A stretch of DNA of 64,000 bases from Chelydra serpentina (GCA_037349315.1 JBAIAC010000010.1:36062001-36126000), one strand, 5' to 3'. Counted from the first letter of the stretch, positions 47,085-57,249 are shown. The notes: generated by a model not told the origin, from the letters alone. Program-made: numbers and translations.

Positions 47085-47290
47085 TGTCTAAATACTAATT
47101 ATACTTCACAACATCCCCATGAGGTATGTAAGTATTCATATGCCCATTTTACAAGTGGAGGAAAACTGAGAGAGATCCGGTTAAGCATCTTGGGCCACAT
47201 AAATCAGTGGCAGAGAGGTGGACCCCAGAAGTACCTGGCTCTCAGTCCTGTGTCCACTCTCCTCCCTCGCACTGAACTACTAGCTTTACT
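47085..47290 (-). repeat. MIR SINE, reversed
   Basis: ccccatgaggtatgtaagta, cccattttacaagtggagga, aactgagagagatccggtta and catcttgggccacataaatc, then a head ending in cgcactgaactactagc, follow reversed MIR order clearly. Confidence 0.7.
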
Positions 47291-50224
47291 CTTACCTTAG
47301 GCCCAGGTGTTTTGGGGTTTTGGATCAGTCCATAGCTAGTTAAAGAATTGTTTTACACTGTGTGTTTGGCTATCAGAAGCCCTTCATTTAAGATTTAAAT
47401 GGGTACTTTTTAATACCTATGGGGGAGGGGGGGAAGTACACACCTGTTCAGTGTAATTTTATTCTGCGTTTGTGGGAACTCTTCTTTATTCTTCATTGCT
47501 ACTCTCAGACCGCCCCTAACAGGTCACCTCTGATTTAAAAAAAACAATTAACACGACTGATCTCTGTGGGGAAAACTGCCATTCCATTGCCAAGTAAATT
47601 GCAAACCTTTTGTGAACTAGACCTACTGCATTGTGAGTAATGTGAGTAACAAAATGAGTGTGCTTGGAATGTGTAAAATTATACATGGATACCATAAACC
47701 ATTCAACTGCCTCACCAATGCAAATGTTGGGACAGATTCTCAGTTTTTACTCAGACAAAACCCCCACTGACTAAAGACCCCCTTTCCCTCCCCCCGCCCC
47801 CCATTTGCAGTTCAGTTTTCTCCGTAGTAGGACAGTTGAAATGGGTAGGTAAAAGAAATGTGGGTTGTTGTGGGGTTTTTTTGTTTTTTGTTTTTGCTAA
47901 GAAGCTGATTTATGGTGAAGCTAAAGAATGGAGTGCCCCCTAGTGTTTTTATGGGGTATTACTAGCATTGATGTTACGGTTAAAACTAACACATTCTACA
48001 CAGCTTTCCCCAAACCTACATCTTGAACATGTTTTACTATAGTGTAACAGACGATGAGCTCGCAGATAAAATGTTCTGGGATGTCTGTCACCACATCAAC
48101 ACACAAAAAATAGATATAGGTAGTACTGTGCTACTGGGTGACACTGTTCAACCTGTGTATTTACATGCCTTGACTTTATTTGTCTCAAAACTGCATTGTA
48201 TCTTTTCATGTAGTTTTGGATGTTTTGTAAATTTGTTTTCCTCTGTATATTACTATGATGTTGGAAAGGAAAGATTGTTCTTTGGAATCCATTTATCTGG
48301 CCCCTTTAAATGCCTACTTATTTTGGACAAGTGATTGGGGAACAAATCAAATTCATTGCATGGACTCCAGTCTATTGCTAACTCACACTTCTGTTTAGAT
48401 AGCATGTGTGCTGTGAATTGGCCAACAACACCTGTTAACCAATATGGATTGCTGTTTGCTAGCATAAACCTCCTATTCTATTGCCTTTTAGTCACTCCAA
48501 AATGCCCTAATATATTTTTTCTTAATCTTTGAGAGATTTGTACTAAACTAATTTTTTAAAATCAGCCCTGAAAAGGAGTATCTCCCAGCACAATGAGGTT
48601 TTTGAGAGCCGCTGATACATAATTCGTGGCTTAATTCCCATGTCTCTATTTCCAGATGTGTGCACCCAAGTTAAGAGGATGCTACAAAAAAGGGTGTGTA
48701 AGAATATGGAGCCACAAACATTTTATATCTGTTTCTAATGCATCATCACCATGGGATGTTGGCCCTAATCTAAGGTTCCTTTAATACTCACAACTTTCTT
48801 GATATGCCTGTTAATGATAGGAAGCACAAAACACAAATGTGGCCAGGAGATGGCAGTATTTTACTACATATGTCTTTCACTTGCACATTTTTTTCCTATT
48901 GGAAATAAAATTGTAGGACATATGAAAGTTTAGCAGGAGGAAACGTTTAATTTCCATAAAATTAAAAGCGACAACCATAGTTAACATTCTCTTGTATTTT
49001 TTTCTAGAAAAAAAAATAGCATGTTTGTAGCTACACTTGATAAATTATTGGTGTTGTGCTAGGAGACAATGTGTGAGTAGTAGAATCCTCAGCCTTGGTC
49101 ACCCCAATGGATAGCTTCTCCCCTCTATTCAGGGCTAGACTGATCATCGGTCTTTGCTTGGCCACAGAGGGGAATAAGGTTCCCCTTATTCAAATTATGA
49201 CTCCAGCTGTGGTGGGGGAGTGGTGGCTACTCTCCCTATATACTCTTTGCTGCCATCAGCTGGGTGGGAGAGGGCTTGGCATTCAGAGAAACCCTGGTTC
49301 CATGCCTTTACTCACTGATCAGAGTAGCTGTCCAGATGCACAGGGGGACTAAATGGCTCTAGCACCACAGATGAGACACTGGGTATCTCATGGCATCAGG
49401 CTTTTAAAGTGGGATTTTGAAAGTTGTTCAACATTGGCTCAATTTATTGACCTCCAGTGTTGCAGAATTGGACCAATGCTGAATGCTTTTGAAAATCCCA
49501 CCTTTAGTGTCGTGACATTTTACTCCTCCGGGCTGGTAAGTCATCTAAAGATTGTGACTCCTGTTCATGGCACAGCCAGGGTGGGACGCTGACTCCAGCT
49601 CAAACCAATGGGTCATGTGAACATGCAAGACATCTAGTTTTCTTGCAGCAGAGGGAGTATTGCAGGTACCATGACATACAACTAGGTATTATCTTGAGCT
49701 GCAAAGTTCAGATCTGGTGCCACAGTTTCTCATAGTTTGGGTGTGTTTAGACCCAGGGGTTTAGCAGGGGTACTTCTGTGTTTGGGGGTTCCAAAGTATT
49801 GCAAATGTGGCCAGGTTTTGGCTTACAGGTATTTTCACTTTGGGGGATGGATCCCTAAATTCAATGATAGGTTCTTCAGTTCCCCACACTGAAGGAGGAG
49901 TCAATGTTTTTTTGAGATAACAGGCTACAGTGATTCTGATCACACCACACTGCCCCAGATAGCACTAGAGTTCAGGTCTCGTGGAGATTGAGAATAGAGT
50001 TTACAGAGGCCACAGCAATCTACTATCTCAGGGCTGTCTGTTCCACCGCGACCCAGCATCTCTGAAGCTGACTGCCTGGTAAATGAGATGTCAGATTTAA
50101 AAAAAAGAAGGATTTTCCAGTGAGATGTTCTGTATCCCACTGCAGTCCAGAAAGCTTTCTACCATTTCTCGGTATACAATACTATGAAGAAGATATATTC
50201 CTGGTGCACATCAAAAGGATACAG
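47291..50224. other. Unassigned, one foldback remnant
   Basis: No gene is supported. At 49412-49503 gtgggattttgaaagttgtt and atgcttttgaaaatcccacc bracket a palindromic-family remnant. Between 49640 and 50220 could lie further DIRS sequence, but I could not support it. Confidence 0.45.
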
Positions 50225-51168
50225 AACAGGATCACTACTGGTCAAATTGTTCCTAGAATTTCTGCAGGGTGAACTGTCTCTGGTACTACAATACAAGTCA
50301 GTCAAAACTCAAGTGTCCTTTATATCCTCAGTTCTGGCAGCCAAGGGTCAACCTCCCTGACCAATTACCCACATGTTAAAATTCCTCCAACGTATCCACC
50401 CAATCAGGCTTCTTCCCATTCACGGAGTAGCTCCATGGGATTGTTTCCTCATATTAAATATGTTCTTGGCTCCACTTTTCAAACTCCTGTCTGAAGTGTC
50501 ACTAATATTTCCCAACAATTAAGGTCACTTTTCTAGGGGTCATAAAACCAGCTCAAAGGATATTGGAGTTGGGCATCCTCTCTATCCTCCCTCAAAATGT
50601 GTGGGTTTTTTTGGTTCCCCCCCCCCAAAATGACAGGGTGGTGCTTTGGACAGACCCTTCATGCATCCCCAAGTTAATTTCCATCTTCCACCAATTCCCA
50701 GGCAATTTAGGTCCCCTCTTCTTGCCCAAATCTAGCCCATTTGAAAGAAAGGGTTTGGCATACTTTAGATCTCCAGAGGACAATTAGGATCTATATTAAC
50801 AGAACTAATGCTTTCTTTTGTTAATTTTGTTAGTTCTAATATCCACAGGTATTCCAGGTCCTCCAAAGCAAGATATATTAAGGAGATATTTTCCTAGGCA
50901 TGTAAAGCCAAGGGGAGAACTCTTCTATTTGAGATTAAAGCCATTCCATGAAGGCAACAGCAGCTTCATGGGCTGACAGGTCCAGTGCACGATGTGAAGA
51001 ATTTTGCAGGGCAGCTAACGGGTCATCCTTGCATACGTTAACTCAATTCTATAAGACTTCAGTTGGATGCCGCAGACTTCTTCAGTTGGATTGTGCAAGC
51101 CATAGCTCACTCAACAATTGATAGTGATGGAGGGGAGGGTGGAACTAATGCAAAAATCTCATCCCTGT
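50225..51168 (+). pseudogene. DIRS-like tyrosine recombinase pseudogene
   Basis: With frameshifts and stops, the plus strand encodes segments in the order of a DIRS element tyrosine recombinase. 50280-50460 gives HMLKFLQRIHPIRLLPIH and APWD (the 'FL.G..R..P....PWDL' block). 50640-50780 gives LDRPFMHPQVNF. 50905-50940 gives CKAKG. 50942-51060 gives HSMKATAASWADR, CRAA, HTLTQFYKT, which matches the C-terminal H-x-x-[R]...Y box: His at 50942-50944, Lys where Arg is usual, Tyr at 51050-51052. The enzyme would recombine circular DIRS cDNA with the genome. This copy is dead: stops break the frame and the second arginine is replaced. The reverse-transcriptase part was not seen upstream. Confidence 0.72.
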
Positions 51169-51258
51169 TGAATTTATGGACCCATCCCATGAAGTGTGAG
51201 AGAAAATGTCTCACTTAGAAATTTTCATTCTGTGTAGGGGGATGCATCCATAAATTCA
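51169..51258 (+). repeat. 90-bp palindromic DIRS-associated terminal repeat, copy A
   Basis: tgaatttatggacccatccc on the left and ggatgcatccataaattca on the right are inverted copies. Off centre sits the mini-hairpin GTGAGAgaaaatgTCTCAC (51196-51214). It directly follows the recombinase remnant, where DIRS elements carry inverted terminal repeats. A reversed partial copy is at 53045-53111. Confidence 0.65.
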
Positions 51259-51599
51259 TCCCACCTGTACTTTTTCATCTCCTCTTACTGGGAGTTGTGT
51301 TTTCAATTGTATTTAGTCCCCCCGCCTTTTTTTAGGGTGACCTGGTAGATAACTGTGTTCTTACATTTAACTGCTGACTGGGTTATCCCAGTTTATGTTT
51401 TTGTCAGTGTGACAATCAGAGTCCAGACACCCAAAAGGGAGAACAGAAGGTTTAAGCCCACCTCAAAAAACAGTTAAACCAACTGATGGCATACTATATT
51501 ATTTTATTGTAAGGTTATATGAAGATCTTTTATGAAAGCTTGTAATGCACTGAACTTAATAGTCATGATACACGCACACACAGGCTGTGGAGATGGAAG

Positions 51600-51649
51600 T
51601 GTGTGTGTGTGTGTATATATATACATACACACACACACACACACACACA
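51600..51649. repeat. Self-complementary (TG)n(TA)n(CA)n microsatellite
   Basis: About seven TG units, then tatatatata, then catacacaca with about nine CA units, form a near-perfect palindrome of 50 bases inside the LTR. It could extrude a cruciform or adopt Z-DNA. Confidence 0.95.
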
Positions 51650-51865
51650 GAAAATTGTCATTGTAACTGTGATGCAGCTTCAGCATCATCTCACAACTGG
51701 GCTGTGAAACAATCGGGCATGGAAGGGCTATCTCCCCAACCAGACAAGACTGGCTTCAAGCACCCAGCCATTGTCTAGGCTAGGCAAGGGAAAAAACACT
51801 GAGGAATCATCAAAGCAAATAGGAACAGCCTGAAACTGAAAAGAACACCCTAGTGTTAAGAAACA

Positions 51866-52150
51866 TAGACCTTGTCTATACTACAGGGCCTTTTGAGTTT
51901 GAGTTATGTGAATAGCGTAACTATTTGACATAGCTTAGATCTACTTACCGCGGGGTCCACACTACGCGATGTCGACAGGAGACTCTCTCTCCCGTCGACT
52001 CCCCCTACTCTTCTTAATCCGGTGGAGTACGGGAGTCAACGGGAGAGTGATCTCCAGTCGATTTAGCGGGTCTCCATTAGACCCGCTAAATCAACTGCCA
52101 ATGCATCCATTGCTGCTCATGGATCCCCTGGTAAGTGTAGATAAGCCCTA
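51866..52150. mobile_element. MITE nested in the LTR, 285 bp, AAACA target duplication
   Basis: The ends are TAGACCTTGTCTATAC and GTGTAGATAAGCCCTA, a ~16-bp imperfect inverted repeat. aaaca flanks both sides (51861-51865, 52151-52155). Internal palindromic modules include agcgggtctcc/ggagacccgct-like halves around 52066-52090 and gtcgactccccctac/gagtacgggagtcaac. Non-coding. A related start lies at 63923 at the window edge. Superfamily not assigned. Confidence 0.68.
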
Positions 52151-52823
52151 AAACAGGAGGGAGTTTTCTCCACTTTGAATATCTATAGGGACTGAAGGAA
52201 AAAAAACTGGAAACCTTTTTAAAATGGAAGGGGTTTGAACTGAAGACCATCCAGTCCCTGGGGGCAGTCTCAAGGCAGGATGCAGTCGGTGAATGCTGGA
52301 TTCCCTCCTATAGCCAGGGGCTACATTGGGAAACTGTTTTAAAGCAATAGGTAACTCTTATTAGAAAAGAGATTTTATCGAATATGAAAGTATAAAGCCT
52401 GAGGTTGTCTTTGTTTTCGGTATAACTTGTATGTGTTTGCTTTCCCTTACTGTTTTATCTTTTAATCTATGGGTTTTTTTTCTATTACATTGACTTTTGG
52501 TTTATTTTTATCCTGAGTAGGTGTCTGGTGCGCAAACTGTGTGGAGTGTGTGCACCAAAGTGAGCTGGTATTTGAGGGAAGGGTTTCACACCTTTGGGGA
52601 TGGTCTAAGTGTTTGGTAATTAAGAACTCTGGGAGGATGTATTTGAGTACTGGAAGTGGTGTTGGAGTAACTAGGCTGGTGAGATCTTATGCTTGTGGGC
52701 AGGCTATAGGTGTCAGGGAATTGAATCATAGCTGCACAGCACAAAAAAGGCCCCTGAAGTTACATGGCAGGTGGTGACAGAACCCCTTACAAGTCCGGGT
52801 GGACCCCAAAACATCACTTTCAG

Positions 52824-53044
52824 GTTGAACGCTTCTATTTCCTAGTTACTGGGCAGATTTGAGCTATTGTTAATGTTTTTGAAAGACTCTTGCTTTCAAA
52901 GCTGATAATTGTCATATGTGAATGGAAACTGTCTGGAGGAGCTTTTCAGTGAGAGGAGTAATATGAATAGTCAGCCCAGCCTGTCAAAAACATCTGTCTG
53001 CCTCTACCGCCTACCATGTAGGTGACTGAAAAATCCATCACTGC
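52824..53044. other. DIRS-side flank of the LTR, unassigned
   Basis: Sequence between the LTR and the reversed palindromic repeat. No protein similarity recognised. Confidence 0.4.
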
Positions 53045-53111
53045 TGAATGTATGGACCCATTCTGCTACCCAGAATGAAAACTTCTGGTTAAGTGAGAGA
53101 ATCCGTCTCAC
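53045..53111 (-). repeat. DIRS-associated terminal repeat, copy B (reversed)
   Basis: tgaatgtatggacccattct, cagaatgaaaacttct and GTGAGAgaatccgTCTCAC (53093-53111) match the right half of copy A in reverse. The 6-bp stems of the mini-hairpin are identical in both copies while the loops differ. Confidence 0.62.
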
Positions 53112-53194
53112 TTCCAGCAGGCAAAAATTCCATATGTGATAGTTTTGAACAAATAATGCCCTGCCTCTGCTACCTGTATGCTTCATCTTTGGGA

Positions 53195-53342
53195 GAAACA
53201 GATGATGTGATCCTGACGAGCATACGCAGCAGTGAAAAGGGAAAATGGCTCTCATGTAGCTCAGGGCTCTGTAAAGAGCATCAAGTATCTTGAATTTCAC
53301 CTGGAAGTGGATCGATAGCCAGTGCAAGTTGTGGATCAAAGG
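53195..53342 (+). repeat. Fragment of an unclassified LINE-like repeat
   Basis: ctgtaaagagcatcaagtat, cttgaatttcacctggaagt and ggatcgatagccagtgcaag are blocks that in other copies adjoin the repeat seen at 24791-25606. Short and old. Confidence 0.4.
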
Positions 53343-53344
53343 TG

Positions 53345-53575
53345 AAAAAATCTAGAATTTGTCAAATTTTTGTCTTTTACACCTTTTTTTTTTTCTTGGT
53401 GGAAAATGTATTTGTTACTGAAAAGTGGTTCCCCCCCCCCCCTCAAGTCATTTAAAAAACGGAACTATTTTTTGGTTTCTATTAAAAAAAAAAAGTTTAC
53501 AGAAAAACTTAAAAAAGAAAATCCCAGAAATGTTCTAAATTTCCCATGAGAAATAATTGGCATTTTCTGACCACT
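53345..53575. repeat. A/T-rich foldback repeat with poly-C tract
   Basis: tttgtcaaatttttgtc, a T-run, a run of about fourteen C (53431-53444), an A-run and aaaaagaaaatcccag resemble the A/T-rich block at 19620-19870. Confidence 0.4.
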
Positions 53576-53742
53576 TCTAGTAACAGGTTCTTGTCTTAGA
53601 TTGCCCCACTTAGAAGGTGGATAGCACTGGCTAATGCAGAATGAGATTTCCAAGTAGCCCTCAAAGTTAGACTGGTGTAGTGGGTTTGGCAGTAATATAA
53701 TCCAGAGTTTCTTATTGTCGTGGTGAAATCTCTTTTGGAGAT

Positions 53743-54620
53743 TGTCACAGGGTTTGGGGTGCAATCCAGACCTGTGAGGGGTTGTCACCATTTGCCCTGC
53801 AATCCTGCATGCCTTACAATGCTTTGTTTCTTTAGCCCCTACCCTGGGACACTCACAACTAGTCTACAAGCATATAGGTCTCACACCCTGAAGTGCCTGC
53901 ATTCTAGACAGCCCTGGTATAGCAGCTCTGACCCCAGACAGCCCATTAGCCCCACTCTGGTTTCCACCAGCCTTCACTACAACCAGCAAGGTGACCCCAC
54001 TGCACTCCTAGTCCTGAATTTCCCCAAAGCCATGTTCTCTGCCAAGACCATCCTAGACAGTTCAGAGAAATCTGGTTCATTTGTTCCTCTAAAGACACAA
54101 AAGCACATCACAGCTTATTAACATAACTGGGGGTAAATACACTCGTTTCTTTAAACACAGCACAGAGTTGGTTTATAGTAAATATAAAACAAATTTATTA
54201 ATAGGACATAGGTTAAGTCATGCCAAGTAAAAGGGATAAAGTTACAAAGGGTTACCAATAAAACAAAAGTGAAAACACACATCTAAAAGTATAAAACTTA
54301 ATCTAGCAAGGTACAGGCTTTGTTCAAGATGGCTTCTCACCTATATTCAGTTTCCAAAGACTGTGTTTGGGAGAAATGATGTGTTTGCTCTGGATAATTC
54401 CAGCGATACATTCAGGAAGGGGCAACTAGATTTTGAGTGAATTAAATTGGCCAAGCATGTGTTCTCCCCTGGCACATGGAAAGTTCATACCACGAAAGCA
54501 GGTTATCTCTAGCTAATGCGAAATGAGGTCTCATCTTATAAGTGGAATGTGATTGGTCTGAGAGTGTCCTTGTGGACTGGATAGAATGACTACTGCAGAC
54601 GGAAACACACTGATCTGGAG
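53743..54620 (-). mobile_element. LTR-like element, reversed, truncated
   Basis: On the plus strand the block begins tgtcacagggtttggggtgc and contains cctagacagttcagagaaat, gagttggtttatagtaaata and aatttattaataggacatag. Its tttatt at 54194-54199 reads AATAAA on the minus strand. This is a repeat I associate with turtle LTRs. It ends where the Penelope remnant begins, with no clean terminus. Only the poly(A)-proximal and downstream part is confidently present. The 133-codon plus ORF (53720-54121) is antisense and not credible. Confidence 0.5.
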
Positions 54621-54979
54621 TATCAGAGGGGTAGCCATGTTAGTCTGGATCTGTAAAAGTGGCAAAGAGTCCTGTGGCACATTATAGACTAAGAGACGTA
54701 TTGGAGCTTTCATGGGTGAATACCCACTTCTTCAGATGCATGTAGTGGAAATTTCCAGAGGCAGGTATAAATATGCAAGCAAGAATCAGGCTAGGGATAA
54801 CGAGGTTAGTTCAATCAGGGAGGATAAGGCCCTCTTCTAGCAGTTGAGTTGTGAACACCAAGGGAGGAGAAACTGCTTTTGTAGTTGGCAAATTTGCAAA
54901 TGAACTGAGCTTCAGTTCATTTGCAAATTTGACACCATCAGCTCAAGATTAAACAAAGACTGTGAATGGCTAGCCAACT
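54621..54979 (-). mobile_element. Penelope-like element remnant with hammerhead-like motif and foldback
   Basis: tatcagaggggtagccatgt, tagtctggatctgtaaaagt, ggcaaagagtcctgtggcac, ggaaatttccagaggcaggt and ataaatatgcaagcaagaat form a repeat I attribute to a Penelope-like retroelement. It shares the gtagcc...ttagtct and gtggcac...agactaa layout with 3034-3225. The minus strand carries the hammerhead-like motif at 54704-54741. The distal 100 bp (54886-54980) are rearranged into a hairpin. No coding region for the reverse transcriptase or GIY-YIG endonuclease is present. Confidence 0.6.
54704..54741 (-). ncRNA. Hammerhead ribozyme-like core, probably inactive
   Basis: Read on the minus strand: GCAU, then CUGAAGA (54729-54735), a stem-loop AGUGGGU-auuc-ACCCAU, then GAAA (54708-54711) and GCUCC. 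CUGANGA ... stem II ... GAAA is the hammerhead catalytic core, and such ribozymes are known in Penelope-like elements. An extra A lies between CUGAAGA and the GUGGGU stem strand. The stretch after GAAA lacks the UC-AUGC segment that would hold the cleavage site and close stem I with GCAU. The other copy, at 3125-3138, keeps gaaagctcatgc. So the core is present but the substrate strand seems deleted. Confidence 0.5.
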
Positions 54980-54980
54980 A
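54886..54980. repeat. Foldback hairpin within the Penelope remnant
   Basis: gtagttggc and gccaactac bound the structure. Inside, aaatttgcaaatgaactga is followed, after gct, by its exact reverse complement (19-bp perfect stem, 3-base loop). Confidence 0.9.
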
Positions 54981-55381
54981 CTAACTGGCTCCTACTACTT
55001 CAGTTGACTGACTGTTCTCCTCAAGTGGGTTCAGGGAAGCAGCAGGAAACAGGAAGCTCCCCGAGAAGTTGGTGTTAGTCAGTCCAGGCTCCTGGGGGTG
55101 CTAGAGAGGTACATAAGAGGCACCGCCTCCTCTCTCTCCCTGCAGCTCCTGCTGCTTTCTGTTATTCCCTCTCACCTTTTCTCCTGCCTGCTTGTTATGT
55201 CTCTTGTTCCCTCCTTCCTCCAGCACAGCACTCCACCATCTCTGTGTATCTAGAGCAGAGAGAATACATACGCACCAGCAGCAGACACAATTTTCTACAC
55301 TCTGGGTCCTAGTGGCGCCCCCTCAACGGTCTGGCACCTGAGGAGGCCGCCTCAGTTCACCTCATGGTAAGGCCAGCCCTG
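54980..55381 (-). mobile_element. hAT element fragment, same family as 13857-15264
   Basis: The 402 bp are the reverse complement of the first 402 bp of the 13.9-kb element (13857-14258), ending with ggccagccctg as the terminus. Shared blocks include ctgggtcctagtggcgcc, gtctggcacctgagg and cttcagttgactgactgttc. The rest of the element, including all coding sequence, is absent. The inner end abuts the Penelope hairpin directly. Confidence 0.88.
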
Positions 55382-55399
55382 GTTCCTATTCATGAAAAT

Positions 55400-56640
55400 G
55401 GGGACCTGGATGTTTGTGGAAATTAGTGCACAATCTCATTATTGAAACACATTAGCAAATTACTGCTCCACATTATCCTGAAGAGAATTGCTCCCAAGGT
55501 AGAGATCTTTCTGTCTGAAGAACAAGCTGGTTTTAGTCCCAAAAGAGGTACAGTGGAGCAAATATTCAAACTGCATGTGCTATGTGAGAAAGTGATGGAG
55601 AATGATTGAAAGGTGGTTCCTGGTGGGGTTTTTTGTGTGGATTTTACTAAGGCATTTGAAAGCATATGGCACAAACCTCTTTGAAATCCTATGGCTGGTC
55701 AGAGTTGGTGGAAAATGTAGTAACACTGATACAAAATCTGTGGGAGTGTGGTGGCTTAGGTGTTTGAGGCATGAGCAAAATAGTTGGTTTGACTTCAGGA
55801 TAGGTGTCAGACAGAGCTGCTTGGTATCCCCAACTGCTCTCTTGAAGAAATCTTGAGGAGATACTGGTAGAAACTTACAAGAGGGTCTGCTTGTCAGTGG
55901 ATGAAAAATTAGTCATCTGTGCTTCATCAATGATGATAACCTGATTGGATTGTACCAAAAGGTGCAAAAATGCTAGAAAGAGAAGCGGTGGAAGCAGAGA
56001 AGTTAGATCAAAAGATATGACACACAAACAATGGTGACAACAAAGTGTGTTGAAAAGGTGAAGATATTTCTTTCCAATCTGAGGAGGCACTGGAGTGCAT
56101 TGAGCACTTCAAATACCTGGTCGTATGACTACAAGGGACTCTAAACATCACATAGAGATCTGACATAGCACGACTGCTACTCTAGTGACAGTCACATTTG
56201 GAGAAGCAAAAGCATTACCATGTAGTGTAAAATGAAATTGCTGCAGTGTCTTGTCTTTAGCATCTTGCGACATGCATGTGAAACATGGCCTTTAAGGAAA
56301 CAGGACATTGAGGCTTCCTGCCTTCGAACGGAGATGCTATAGACAATTGTTGTGCCTTAACTATACTTCTCACATGACTTAGGAGGAGGTAATTGCTCGA
56401 ATTTACAGCCTGACCAAAGTGATACCTGATATCGAGATCAGATGAAGAAAACCTGAGTTCGTGGGACGTGTGGGTAGAATGGGCGGAGGAAGATTGCTGA
56501 AGCAAGGTATGCAGGGACTGGTGCGGGGGCGGGAAGCACCCACCACGAGTGTAGTTCAGTGATGTCTGGGTGAGGTGCAGTATGGCATGCTTCTTAAGGC
56601 TCTGTAACAACTGCAAAACTCGGAGGAAGATTGCTGGCCA
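55400..56640 (+). pseudogene. RTE-type LINE reverse-transcriptase pseudogene
   Basis: The plus strand contains, with frameshifts, ILKRIAPKVEIFLSEEQAGF and SPKRGTVEQIFKLHVLCEKV (55485-55590), then CVDFTKAFE near 55630, VRQSCLVSP near 55806, FKYL near 56110, LRCYRQLLCLNYTSHMT near 56325 and EFVGRV near 56456. The order QAGF..R.TVEQIF, VDF.KAFD, G.RQGC.LSP, FKYLG, MRCYR is that of RTE/BovB-like reverse transcriptases. The YADD-type catalytic box is decayed. No endonuclease domain is seen upstream, so the copy is 5'-truncated. The long minus ORF 56257-56760 is antisense noise. Confidence 0.72.
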
Positions 56641-57249
56641 ATGACTTGTGTGTTTTTTACTGTGTATTGTAATGTGACTCTGTGGTGTTTTGCACTGTGA
56701 GAGAATGTATGTGTCACACCATGTCAGAGACATAGTACAAATGGATGATGTGAAGGACAATGGAAATGCTTAGGAAGGCAGAGAATCTTCTATGTGAGCA
56801 GAAACTAAAAAAGATTAGGGGGCAGATCCTCAGCCGGGGTAAATTGTCCATTGAGCTATTGAAATCAATGGCGCTGACAAATCACACCAGTCCCTGGGAC
56901 TGTTTAGTTTACAATGGCATTGACCAAGAGGGGCATGATAGAGGTAGAGAAAATGAAAATGAATGATTAAAAAGGTCAATTAAACACTCCTATTTACCTT
57001 GTCCTTTCCCATAATATTGTGCAGGAGCAAGTGGACACCAAAGGAAATTAAAAGAGAACAAATTTATAACTGATAAAAAGGAATTCATTTCCAGCCAATG
57101 AGTAATTAACCTTTGGCTCCAAGAGCCACATGATATTATTCAGGCAAAGAGCTCAGTAGGATTTGAAAAAGGATTACGTTTTATATGTATAATAAAAATA
57201 TCATCAGTTACACTGGCTCAGATAGTAATTTATAAGGGTTGGCAACCTT
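56641..57249. other. Unassigned, foldback remnant
   Basis: At 56820-56900 gggcagatcctcagccgggg and tattgaaatcaatggcgctg are a copy of the dispersed palindromic family. Nothing else recognised. Confidence 0.45.

Larger units (their letters stand above)
51408..52818 (+). mobile_element. Solo LTR-like element inserted in the DIRS remnant
   Basis: It starts TGTGACAATCAGAG and ends aaaacatcact, with flanks gtcag (51403-51407) and ttcag (52819-52823), 4 of 5 identical. After removing the nested MITE the LTR would be about 1.1 kb, similar to that at 23202. A TATA-like tataaag occurs at 52390, followed by a T-rich stretch. No internal retroviral genes are present. The final A of the expected ACA has become T, so the 3' edge is inferred. 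Confidence 0.5.

Noticed and set aside
53720..54121. Plus-strand ORF of 133 codons
   Set aside because: It starts just outside and runs antisense through a reversed LTR-like repeat. No motif.
56257..56760. Minus-strand ORF of 167 codons
   Set aside because: It is antisense to the RTE-like reverse-transcriptase pseudogene, whose plus-strand motifs are recognisable.
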